Below are positions 13,490-26,955 of a DNA stretch of 64,000 nucleotides, in pieces; position 1 is the stretch's first letter, and each line of letters starts with the position of its first letter. A program made the position numbers and the translations under genes. The notes under the pieces were generated by a model. The model did no database searches. It saw nothing but the letters and a program-made list of their open reading frames with translations, and was not told where the DNA came from. Source of the stretch: Glandiceps talaboti (taxonomy: Eukaryota > Hemichordata > Enteropneusta > Spengelidae). The stretch spans positions 10,052,001-10,116,000 of the forward strand of contig NC_135566.1 of assembly GCF_964340395.1 (NCBI RefSeq), in the 5' to 3' direction.

Positions 13490-16400
13490 CTACATAAAAA
13501 CTATTAATATAACAACAAACCAGAAGCAAGAAGAAGAAATTTCTAATTCTTTAAATTAATATATATATTATGAATCACTGATAAGTGTAGGTCAAGGCAC
13601 TTTCTATCAAGCTCATAACTTTTTTTGAGTGCTCCCCAAAGATTTTTTTTTTTTAAAAACACTTTTCTAAAGTTGTGATACAATGTGGAGAAAAAGCTGT
13701 CAAATTGACCAAACTGCCTCATCCTCTATTTAGAATCCCATACAAAAAAAACCCTTGTCACCATATACTCCAACCATTCACCACAAGTTGTGAAAGTTCA
13801 GATGAGGTAAGTCACAGTCAGAGTTTGTATTATTATTATTGTTATTATCTCTGTGGTTCATTGAAAAGTCATTACACATATGTTCACCTCCAGTAGTGAA
13901 TATTGATTTATATGGCTGTTTACTTTAAACTGTTCTATTCTGAGGGGCATGATTATGTCTTTGAATCCAACTGAGAAAACAAGACCAGACTGTCTCTAAA
14001 AAAAACCTTCCTTGGCTTTGTTTTCATTTCACTCATGTGATATGAAAAACAAAAACTCTGTCAGGAAATATCAGACTACCTGACTCCAGTTCAACCTTGA
14101 AAAGATTTTTGCACTGAGAGGGAAAAATAGAAGTGGCTGTGAAGCAGTTTTGTAGCAGAATATGGTTGTGTTTTATCATTTGTGAACTAGTTTTTATCAA
14201 ATTTTAACTTCTGTTCCAAACATAAACTTGGAAATTGTTACCTGTTGTTTATTAATTATATAAAACATGCACTTAAAGGCCCATGTCGGATTAGGATTAA
14301 AATATCAGAGTGAAAAAAAGTTGACTGGAAACTTACATCATCGCAAACCACAGCCTCTTTTACAGCACCGTCCAAAACACACAATCTCGTTATTTCGAAG
14401 TTCGTGGAAGAAATAACAGCTTTGGTTTGCGAGAACAGAAACTAACGGAAAAAGTTGGGCCAGAACAAAAAAACAATATCTCATGGTCCCGAAACCCTCA
14501 GACTGAAACTTTGGCTTTTAACACTTATGCTTTCACATAGCAAGTTATCACAATGTACAAACCTTTACATAAAAGGCCTATGATTCAATCCCAGATTCTC
14601 ACATTAGTGTTATCGTATGAATTGAATGGTACAGATTACTTAAATAAAAATACGAGTTGGGTGTGAAAATCAGTTGTCTGACAAGGACTATAGAAAAAGT
14701 TGGTTGTACAAAGAATGGTCCTTATTTTACCTTTATCATTCCACATATAAGATACCACTAATGTGAGAATCTGGGATTGAATCATGGGCCTTTATTTTAC
14801 ACTGTGATGTCCTACTATGTCTGTGATATTTGCTTTCAAAAGTTCAACTGACAAAATTAGTGTTGACAGATATGCCTGTTTACCCTTCAAACTGACAGTA
14901 AACTGTAAAATATTTTGATAGAATAATTTTAAGTACAGCAGCTATCATAAGTATACAGTAACATATTTGAAGATAGGTCAAGAGGGAAGGTTTCCCATGT
15001 AACCTTTGCCAGTTTAAAAATTGTATATTACTTACCTGTTTAGGTATTTGACAACATCACGATCAATTTCACCATCTCTTGCTAATGGTATTACCCTACA
15101 AAAATTCAAAATGTAAATATTAATATCAATATTCAATATGACGAATAAGATGACTTCACTCGACGGTATTTTCTTTGTATAGCAGAAGGAGCTGTGTGTG
15201 TGTATGTATGTATGTATGTATGTATGTATGTATGTATGTATGTATGTATGTATGTATGTACGTACGTACGTACGTACGTACGTACGTATGTGTACGTATG
15301 TGTGCATGTTTGTGAGTGTGTGTGTGCACATTTAGTGCACAGGTGCGTGTGTATGTATGCACTGATGTGCACAGAACCAGAAAATTCCTATGAAAATATC
15401 TGTCAGCCCAAGAATAAAATCAAAGCGAACTTTTGACATGATCAACATTTGTAATTCTCAAACTTATGAGATAAAGTCTATAAAAGGAGAAAAAGATCTT
15501 TTAAACTATTTGTGGAGACTGAAGTCTGCTCAACTTTTGACACTGTATATGTTTGATAGCCCAATATTAGTACCGTAACACAGTCTATCAAATAGAATAA
15601 GATTTGTTAGAGGATAAATTCCAAGTTAAACTTTTGACATTCAGTCTGTTCCACTGTAATACAAAACTGTGATCCACTTATCTGATAAACCACTTAGCCT
15701 AAACAATACCGATACAATGCAATTCTTTGAGTTTTAAGAGAGTGAATCTTTAAGTGCTAGGATCTGTTGAAACGTTTTTTGTATTATTGTGAACTTGGAA
15801 TTGAAATCTGTCTTTTTCTGTATTAAACTAAGACTATTATTTTTAGTCAAACTCTAGAGACTATCTAGAAACTAATCAATTATAGAGTTGAATTACAAAT
15901 GTTGTAATGCACACGTAGTTCTACCGTAAAGATCATTGAGTTTTTGGTCTGTTCTGATCGATGATACTCATCTGCATGACAAATTCTATACTGATTGTTT
16001 AAAGGGTACATTATCAAGTGGCCATAGATGGCCAGAAGGTATTCATACAATGCATTGTTTTCTCTATGGGCAAAGACGAAACAATGAAAAAAAAAAATTG
16101 CAAGTATCTCTTTTGTTATCCATTGTTTAGTTTTTTAATCCATCAATTAAAGTGTTATATATTTTCCAAATAGTTTGCAGTCTGTGTTGATATGGTGATT
16201 TGTTTTGTTCATTGAAGAAGTGACTTTGGTGCTTCCGAACCATAAGTGACAGAAAACTGCACAATGGCATCACCAGAAAACAACATTCTAGGTTGTACAA
16301 TTTTGAAATTGCATGGTGTATGCAAACATAGACCCTACACGTGTAGGGTCTATGATGCAAACTGTTGATGTTTTCATAGAAAGAAAGACATGAACAAATG

Positions 16401-19400
16401 CACAAAATGCCATATAAAATGACAATACTGTAATTAAACATTACATGAAGTTAAATAAATTGAATGAGACATGTTGGTCAGTAGGGCACTTGCTGTCTGT
16501 ACAGATGGAGACAGTGGTATAGAAGAATGCAACATCTCCAATATAATGTGGTTTCCATACAATTTAACATGATGATGGATACTAAAGATGGCCACACTTG
16601 AGAGTCAGAGTGTGTACCAAAACATAAACTTTGTCTTGTTCAATGCTAACAGTCTCAAACAGCCCCCTTACCACTTCTGTTTTGCCTATAATCTCTTGGC
16701 TGTAGAGAATCCAAATAAACACAGTAGCAAGTAATCATCACTAAATGGAGAAGACAAATGACTGTTATGTCCATCCCTGACATGTTTTGGTGATCATTAT
16801 AGTTCAATACATACTGCCATGTCAACTTAGGGCGACACTAGTCATCAATAATACTAAGTATAGACTAGGTGCCGCGACACCTCATCTTTAATGATTCATT
16901 TGTCCTCTTGTTTTAGGACTTTTTTGACATTTGAACTTTTGGGGAAATGAGACAAGGATTTCCTATAAATATACATCTAGTGTCTGTGAAAATATATGAT
17001 TGATGAACATAGGAAGAGCTACTGTTTTATAGGATGAAAAAGTGCAATGACCGTACTCATTTATGGTAGATGTCATGAAATCATATTACAATGACCCAGT
17101 CCCTGTTGAAAATATCAGCAATAACAAATCCTGACAACTCTCACTATCCATTAATCTTAGCTTATGTTTATAAGATAAAAATCTGTACCTCATACAAAAC
17201 ATCACAGTCAAGGTGACTGAACTTTACACCACTACTATTTAATACCACATTTTACCAAAGTGTATATTAATTTAAGTTGGGCTAGACATTGCAAATCCAT
17301 CAAATTTCTAAATAAATTTGATAGCGTAGATGAGATTGGTTGGACACCTAGTATCTGTCATCTCTAGGCAGCCTTGCTCCAGTGTACAACCAATGTCACA
17401 CATCCAAAGTTTACCCTCAGTGTACCTAAAACTACCAGGTAGCCTTGATTTGGCTATTTAGGTGTTTTTAGAACCAACCTGGGACCCATCTCAGTTATTC
17501 AAATACAGCAAGACATTCTGTATTCTGTTAGAAAGGTCCAAATGTCTGATAAGTATTGATCACAAATGATGGTGAATATATATGTGAAATATATAGTGAA
17601 TAAATGCTGCTACTAAGGACTGCATTACATGTTCCATGTAAAAGAAGGGGAGGAAAACGGTATAACAGTCCTCTAAGATGTAAAGTTTGCGTAATGTTTT
17701 CAGCAATAACTCTTTATCAAAAACAGAGGTTAAAAGTTTACAGCTAAAGAGCAAGACCTAAGGTAATAAAAAATGTGTATTCAAGAGAATATATACTACA
17801 TGAATACAAATCATAGAACATTAAAGGAACAATATGTGAGATACTTTTCAGATGATACTTCAAAGACATCTATCAAGGTAAATTGATGTGTGTCTAAAAT
17901 GAAATGTTTTATATGGCTGCAGTTGCATCTGTAATAAGCTTTGTACGCTTATTCTGATCAAGACATGAAGGGGACCAATACAATCACTATAAATGTGTTA
18001 TGGATGGACGGTCGAAACTTTTCTCTACTATGTCATCTGAAATTTATCAAAAGTTGAACATGTGTTCAAATGTGCTCAATACAGTAGCAATTCTAAATCT
18101 AGTGACTGAAAACAATCTGAACTGCAGCAATTGATACTTGCATAGGTTATTAAAGGCATCTTATTTTACATCAGTTTTTATATATTTCCTTCTGAAAACA
18201 GTCACATTTGCAACTGTTTATTTCAAGTAAGATACTGAGCTAATTTCCTGTTAGGGGAAAGGACACCGCAATAGTGTTGTTAACTGATTTTAATGAGTCT
18301 TAAAAATGACCTAAAGCTACTAAACTGCGATGTCTAACCAGTGCAGTAGAACATTTCATGTCCTACGTTAATGTTTCCATAAAACCAAATCACTACATGT
18401 GGTTAGATAAATCGTTTTTGATGACTGGTTCTGATGTTTTCCTGAGGCCCTGAGTGTGGTTAGGCATAAAATTAAATTGATTCAATATCTCTTTGATGAT
18501 ATTCTAGAAAGTACACAAAAGCATAGTTTTTGATCTGATTAACCTTCAAGTAATGTACCCCATGGATAACTTCAAAGTAAGGTCAATGTTTTCATACTGC
18601 AGTGACCGTCCATTAAGCTTTTCTTATACACTTTTTCAGTGGGTGGGCATTTTTTTTCAATCATGGCAGGAGGGGAGCAAACAAGGAAGAATTGTGACAA
18701 GAAAGTCCTGATTTTGATACAGTGGGAGGGGAAACATTATGGTGTCTGTAGGGTAATGCATATTGTGTATGCCAAAATGAATTGTTGGTATAGTGGAAAG
18801 CACAAGTTATCCTAGTGGGGAGTGGGTAAATCATTCACAATATTAGGTGGGGAGTGGCCTGGCAAGCAAATTGAAACCCAGTGGGAGGTAGGGAGGACAT
18901 ATGACCTTCACCACCAGTGGGAGGGCACATATTAAAGAATACCTAAACACCCTCCGCACAATTATTTTTTGGAGTTGACTCTATTAAATCATCATTTTTG
19001 GTCTGAAACAACATATAATTAATAAAAACCACAAATCTGCCTGTTGACTGCACCTGATACTGATAGTTGCCAGCAACAAACACTTTGACTACAGCTTGCA
19101 ACCACATCTTGAATTCTACAATAAATATTCAACGGGGAGCATAAACAGATGCCGGGTTTTATTCCTGAATACACTGATGGACACTCTCAGATGCATTTGT
19201 CAAGACAAACAGATTTGGGTATTCATGATGTCATCACAAGAGGTTTTAATTCCCATAAATGCTTGCAGGAAATCCCAAAAATGGCCAAACACCTGCCAGT
19301 GCAATAGGGCTATCTTTACATGATTTCAAAGTTGAATAAGTTACCGAGGTGCTATGATTTTATGATTACCGAGTTGCTATTTTATCATCGGTAATCAATA

Positions 19401-22400
19401 CAAGTAAGACAAGTGTACTAAAGGCAGAAATATCTGCCCATAAAGAACCATATAAGTCCTCTGAATAACTCAGCACAAAATGAAATTTACTGAGTCATGG
19501 CTGTAGGCAGGCATATTTTCATGTACAAGTAAGCAGCAATTTGTTTACATCAATTTAATATGACTCTATGCCTTATAGACATGTAAGAAGCTGTGTCTGG
19601 CAATCATTAACTGTTAGCAGACTGACAGCCGACTGTCTGTGATTGGAATTAAATGGTCCAATTCCAAGTAGACATACACACTGTTGAAATGTACATTAAC
19701 AAGAATGGGGCATAGTAAAACCAATGAAAGACATTCTAAGCCAACGTCAAGAGACATCTGGAGATTTGATGACATGGATAGCCCTAGACTAAAGCAAATA
19801 CTGTTGAAGTGTATATTTAACAGTATATTAAAGAATGGCCCTAGGTTTACATGTACTTTTAAGGTACAGTAAAACCATCATTTAAAAGCTAGGTATTTCA
19901 AACTAACACTGTGAAATGTATATTTTATGATTTATAGTATTACAAAAATCGCCCTTGATTTAAATGTTCTTTTGAAGTATGAAAGAAATTCAATGCCGAT
20001 GCTGTTGAAATGTATATTTAACAGTAAAAGAAAGGTCCTCGGTTTACATGTACTTTTGAGGTACAATAAACTTAAACAGAAGAACGATCTTCCAAACCAA
20101 CACCGTGAAAGGTATATCTTTAACAGTATAAGAAAGGTCCTGGGTTTACATTGTACTTTTGAGGTACAATAAACTTAAACAGAAGAAAGATCTTCTAAAC
20201 CAACACTGTGAAAGGTATATCTTTAACAGTATAAGAAAGGTCCTGGGTTTACATGTACTTTTGAGGTACAATAAACTTAAACAGAAGAAAGATCTTCTAA
20301 ACCAACACTGTGAAATGTATATTTAACAGTATAAGAAAGATCCTGGGTTTACATGTACTTTTGCAGTACAGTAAAACGCCATCGTCATAAACCACTGACT
20401 CTTTTATGGCACCGTCCAAAACATACATATTTTGTTGCTTTAGTAGAAATATGTACTCTGGCTTGTGAGAATGTAAAACCCTCACTGTACAATGTTTTAA
20501 AGCTTAAAGTGGCCATATAGATGAGGATTGGGTATTTATTTCGGATTTTTAATTTACAAAACAATTTTATCATGGCTTCCTACTTGAAAAATCAATGTGA
20601 AACAACATGTTTCAAGTCCTTGTTTGTATTAACTCAATAAATTGAAAAAGCGTAATAAATGCGCAAAATGTTTGTTTGTTGTATGTACAATAACAAACTT
20701 TTTACACGATCTTTTAGCTTTTTGCAATGTATTGAGTTACAAACACAGACTTAGTCAAGTTGTATCACATTGATTTTTCAAGTAGAAAGCCATGGTAAAA
20801 TTGTTTTATAAATCAAAACTCCAAAATAAATACCCAAATTCATGAATCCTCATCCATATGGCCACTTTAATATGCCAAGCCAACATTTTTGAATGATACA
20901 TTTGACATTGAAGTATGATATACGACTGACCCTGCTTTTTACTTTTGAGTAGTATCTTTTCAAGACAAAAATGATTTTTTCTTACCTTCTTTCAGCTCTT
21001 CTGCATACTGCTCTAGCAAGATGAAGAGTTGCACTTGTTTTACCTCCAGACTGGAAGATAGAAAATACTTGTAATTGTAATATATGACTAAAATGTAAAA
21101 TGTAATATACATAATTACAAATCAAATATGTTTGCATTAAAAGTTTGGACTTGTTGAAATAAGATGAAATATGGAAAACACAAGATAAAAAGAAAATTAC
21201 AAGAAAAGAATACTACATGCTATTCAGTAAAGACAATTTTTCCACTGGTATTTATCACTAAGTTTTTTTCTTTTCTTCAGAGTTCTATTGTAGCTATTAT
21301 TCTTTGCATTGCAATCTTTAATTTACATATATAAAATTGAACAGATCAATGGATTTCATTACAGAATTAACATGTTACAGCAACTCTAGGCTGGTAAAAA
21401 AGAATAGAACTGTGCAAAGCAATGGAAAAGACAGACAGCAGAACACAACAGTACAGAGGACTAGAACAACAGAGAACAGTTCAGATCGAAAAGGACAGTA
21501 AAAGTTAATGGGAAAAGTACTAAACAACACAATAATGGGCCAGGGGTGGGGGTGGGGGTGGGGTGAATTATATTTGGCCAGGGAATGAGTACAGGTGTAC
21601 CCTGGAGGTTAAATTAAAAGCACAAACATTACAAAGATTACATGTAAAACAGGAAGGGTCAAATGTCTACATTCAACCAAAACAGAGGAGTCAAAAGTCT
21701 TGGAAAAATGTGAAAATCGGCAATTTGGATACTATGCTGCCCAAAATATTGACCAAAAGATGGGATCAAACCTCTACATAACGCTCAAATGACCTTGTAT
21801 TAAGAACTACTATTATAAGAACACGAATGTGGTTTGTTTTTTGTTAAAATGATTGTTACAGAGTTCATTACACTTGCCTTTACTTTTGGTTGTCAAATTT
21901 GACACGGTTGTAAAAACCGATACTTTAGCTACATGCGAATTCTCTATGACTTGTTGATACAAAGTTACAGGGGAAATTAAGAATTCAATAAAAATGTGGG
22001 AGAAAAGCGTAAAGGAATTGAGTGGCTGTCCCTTGAAAATATCATGATATCATGAGAATGTGTAACTGTACACTGTAATAGTTTACCAACGTTTCAACTG
22101 CCAATTATTTTGTTAAGAGTCTGCAGGTTGCCCTGTACACCCCTGATGAGATGTACTTTTTCACGTTACTATGTAAACTTGATATAGAATCCGTTTGTGA
22201 AAAAGTGAACATGACAGACATGTGTTTATTGAAGTATGACCTAAGTTTCACAAGTGTGTTTGTCTATTGTATCAGGAGTACCACTTAATGTACTCTCAAA
22301 GTTCCACACATATTAGTTCTTGGGAGTTCCATTGATTTCTCTACTTCATATTTGATAAATGGTAAAATTGTGATATTTGTAATTAGGCAGGGAAACAATC

Positions 22401-25400
22401 ATGAAAGTGTGAAGGAATCTAGTATATTTTGTAACTATCTATGATGAATGTGTTTCTTACTAAAGACCCAAGACAGTATTGTATGCTGCAAGGATATGGA
22501 CGGCTATTGAGAACGACGTACACACAAAAAGGCAAAGGTACACACAAATAGACAGAAGGACAAGCATTTCTGCAGAATATGTCATTTTGGCTGAGTGACT
22601 GACTGATTGACATACAGAAACTGAGAAAGGAAGGAAAATAAAAGAATGAAGAAATAGAGGAAAGAAAACAAGACATTTTGTGAATGTTTAAAAAGTGACC
22701 AAGAACGAATGAAAGAATAAAGAAGAGTAAATGGAACAGGTAATATGAAAAACTGTGAATGAGAGAAGAATGAAAACAAAAAAAAAGTAAGAAAAAACCT
22801 GATCGCATCAATAGAGATATAAATCCATGCAATACAGTGTATGTAGGTGTATGAACTGTGCCATTTCTATACTAAAGTAGTAATCTACACCGTGTATTAC
22901 ATGACATTACATATGTCCTTTGTGTTAGAGGTTTCCTGTTTAAATTATTAAACAAAACATTTATCTGTGAAAACATCTCTTTAGCACCCTCTATAATCTT
23001 TCATCTCTAGATTGGATAAAAGTAGTATTTTACAGTCCGATGAATGACTTATCATACTATAGGTCAGCTTGTTGAAATAATCTTGGCTAGCTCAGCACTT
23101 TCATAATCCATTAGACTTGAATGGGTGGCATGAGAATAGCTTACACTATACTAAATGGTGCCAAAGGAAATGTTAGTGGAAAAATGATAGGTAGCAAGAT
23201 AGTGCACTTGACTTGCTGGGTATGACATGACAAAAGCACTTATATGTTATAGGGTTTCACTCATCACCATTCAGAACAGGGATGCAATTGTTGGGCTTCA
23301 GTCATCATCATTTAGTACAGACATGTATTTACAGGACTTCAGTCACTATTCAATACAGGGATGCACCTGTAGGGCTTCAGTCATCACTATTCAGACCAGG
23401 GGTGCACTTGTAGGGCTTCAGTCATCACCATTCAGAACAGGGATTCACTTGTGGGCTTCAGTCATCACCATTTAGTACAGGCATGTATTTGTGGGTTTTC
23501 GGTCATTACTATTCAATACAGAGATGCACTTGTTGGGTTTCATTTCAAACCATGTGCTAGTACTAATTGCAATACACCTTCAATTTTGGCAGTACTGCAT
23601 ATATAAAGCCATGTTACATTATCAATATTAATTGCAGTGACTAATATCCAACACAGCTTAATTTAATTACACCAGTCTCCAGTGACTGTACATGAATTTA
23701 TTGCCAAAGAACTTGCCCTATGTGAGCTATATAGATAGCAAAAGTATGTGATGTATCTGATAGCCACTTTGACGACTCTCAGGAGCCCTGTAAGTATCAT
23801 ATACCAAGTATTCGGAAGCAGTCATCTGATCTTTAGCCAGTGTCAAACCTCAAAACTACCAAAAAAGTACAAATCCAGCTGTCTGTTTCTAAATCATGGC
23901 ATGAAGTTTTTCTGTTTTTGATATAGCTCACATTCCACACACATGCAAGTTAAAACACTTGTTTCACATGACTTCCAATGACTCATTGAGTCATGGAGTC
24001 ATGATGGTTGAATGGCCAGCTTAGAATCTCCATGTTGCCAGTTCAAGCATTGCTGCCATTATTTTTCTCCTTGAGTTAAGATTTGAACCATCACTATGCC
24101 TCAGTAAACCCAGCTGGCACCTGGTAGGTTAGACATTGTATTGTGAATGTTGTAATCCAATGGAGTATATGCTCCCCAGGGAGTTGACAAAGTATCGAGG
24201 CTGTTGTGGCAAAAACTTGTGCAGCTACAGTTAAAATACTGTTTTTTTACTGCATTATAGGAGAAATTGTTAAATCAGGTCTTGTAGATGTAGATGGTAC
24301 TTACTGGCAGTATAAAGTTCCTCAAAGGTGGCAGCTGATCTGTATACATATCAATCCATGTCTCAAGCTCTGCAACTACTTCACTGCTAAATTCTGTCCT
24401 TTCTGAAAAAGTATATGGAATATTATTGAATTTCTGTCATTTTCTCTATGTTGTTGGTGAACCTGATATATTTTTTCTACTTTGAAGGATTTATAATGTG
24501 GTACAGTCCTAGTTCCATCTAGATGGAGATTTTGGTGTAAAAAATAGTTGTTTGGCAGAAAAAGTTGGTCCACAACAAAAAAATAATACTATGAAATCCA
24601 TATGGTGCCAATGATAAGATTAAGATAACACTAATGCAACAACCTGGAATTGAAACCTTGGCCTTTACGATCTAACTGCACAAAACTTTACAGTCACTAT
24701 CTGAATAAATGGAATATTGGCATCTATATTAAAAGTGTTTATCATAACATGATGTTCATTCTAACGGATGCAGTTATTAATTAAAAGTGTTTGGAACAGT
24801 AAACCATATTTACGAAATGTAACTTTACCACAGTGCTACCTATTAGACAATAGCTTGCTTCAACAGTTTTCAATATATACTCTACATTATACATATACTT
24901 ACTCAGTTTTGTTTCTGATAGGGCAGTCCTAGGTGTCGCTATGTGAGAGCCAACATCTTGAAGTAAACACTGGACCTGAAACCAACCAACAAAGATGAAT
25001 GAATTAAAGATAACTATCTCACAGTGTAAATAAATTAAGATTTATACCCTGGCTAATCTTTAAATGTTTAGCTTGAATTTGAATATCAGTTTTGTGTCAA
25101 AAGATGGCAGTGAAAAAAAAAGTATAAATATTATAAATCAAGAGTTTTAATGAAGGTTCCATAGTGTATTACTTTCATCTCTTACAATACTTTTGGTGCA
25201 GAACAGCAGAACTTGAAAATGAGTCGGCAACACTGGCAGATATTGCCATCATATACCAAGGTGTGTGGATTCACTCGAGTGTCTATGCTGGCATTAAAAA
25301 TTGATGTAGGTCACCATCTTTTCATTACAGACAGAGGAAATTTTTTTGTAAAAAGAATCATTAATTCGTTCATGTTGTAAGATTGTTAAATTTGTACCAG

Positions 25401-26892
25401 GTCATTAAATATGTTTCATGTAACCATGGTAATTATTGATTAACATGAATACCACACACCCAACCTGACTAAAATCTGATGTGATAAATAAAGTTCAATT
25501 TTTTTATTTTATAATACTTCTATTTCTTTCATTTATTGTCATGTTTTTGATTCTGTTGTTCTGGGACTGTGATGTTTTTTATATTTTTATATTTTTTTTA
25601 TATTTTTTTATATTTTTTTTTTTGGGGGGGGGGGGTTGTTTGCTTGAAAGAAGGCAGTCATTCTCAGAACAACAAAATTGAAAACAAACGACAAAAATGA
25701 AGGAATTAGAGGTAAAAAAGCATTCAAGCCATATTCACCAAATTAGATTTTGATCAGATTTCCATATGCCATACTAAATTTGTACACTTTCTAATTCTGA
25801 TGAAGAAATAACATAATATTATAATAGATGGTATTGCAATCATTCTCACATCTTCTATTTGGATTTTTCCAATTTTAGAAAAAAGTCTTGCAATGCGTTG
25901 TGAAGTGTAAATGACTAGAAGAGACATCTACAAATGTATTCCAATACCATGTATTTCTTTTCCACACTATCCAACTGTCCAAACATAAAATGCTCCAACT
26001 CTTTAGGGATATATTAAAATGAAACAGCATAGATTTAGGTATGTGGAAATGAAAACAAATGTGAAACCTATGAAAGCAGGGGTCATGAAGACTTCAAATA
26101 AACCACTAATCTCAATGTTTGCTGCAGCTAACAAGTCACATTCCTGTCAAATTGTTCTCTACTGCTCTGCTGTGAATGTTTTCAAAATGACAGAAATTCT
26201 ACTGCTGTTGAAATGTACCCTTGCATTCTTTCTCTCTCAACTGGAACCAATAGCAAACATAAACCCCAATCAACAACCATAGTCTCTCATTTCAATTTTT
26301 CACATTAGGAATGCAGGCATCATTTGATTTACATATTAGGTACCAGCAATTATCAAATATAAAAATTAGAAATATTCATAACTGCAAATGTATTTATGTA
26401 TTTTTATTAGCTATACATTGCCTTTCTAGCTATACATTCCCAAATTATAATTACATAAGTCTGTACCATACCATCAGGATTACTTTTTTCCATTGGCATT
26501 CCATAATTTGTACTAAATAAATGTATATAATTTCTGGTGAAGATATACATTTATTGTAAATGCTGAATCATCAACATCAAGATTTGGTAGTTCTAATAAA
26601 TCTCTGTGACAATTACATTATATTTGAAAGGAAAACTGAAAAAGTGTACTTTGTAATTTGATCATTTGTTTCAAGTACTTCTACTGTATGACCATTCAAA
26701 TTTAATACCCCATTCTTGTAGGTATACCTTAATGTCTTACAATGATACAATATCATATAGCAAGATATTGCTTCAATAGAAACAGAAAGAGTTTTATGGC
26801 CTAAAGAGATTTGAAATCTCTTTATAATTCAAGATTTCCAAGCTACGTCTGTTCCCCCACAATTCAAGATTTCCAAGCTTTGTCTGTTCCCC

Positions 26893-26955
<63 letters not shown>

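Larger units (their letters stand above)
10472..15035 (-). other. MMAB intron 8
   Basis: 4.6 kb with the pentanucleotide, CTGY and CA arrays and the 14.57-kb MITE. It also contains the longest open frame of the window on the plus strand (10849-11358), which is not recognised. Confidence 0.85.
15096..20985 (-). other. MMAB intron 7
   Basis: 5.9 kb with the TGTA/CGTA tract, the 16.3-kb palindrome, the 103-bp tandem array and the 366-bp foldback element. Region 17300-17480 shows a further weak inverted pairing (TTGGTTGGACACCT / AGGTGTTTTTAGAACCAA). Otherwise nothing. Confidence 0.85.

Noticed and set aside
13186-13559. Open frames of about 60-100 codons
   Set aside because: Produced by (CA)n repeats with no unique protein sequence.
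22419-22832. 137-codon minus-strand Phe/Ser/Leu-rich frame resembling a membrane protein
   Set aside because: It is the complement of a low-complexity purine tract (AGAAAG, GAAGAA); hydrophobicity follows from composition.
23250-23545. Regularly spaced repeats as a CRISPR array
   Set aside because: The units are contiguous tandem minisatellite copies without unique spacers, in an animal intron.
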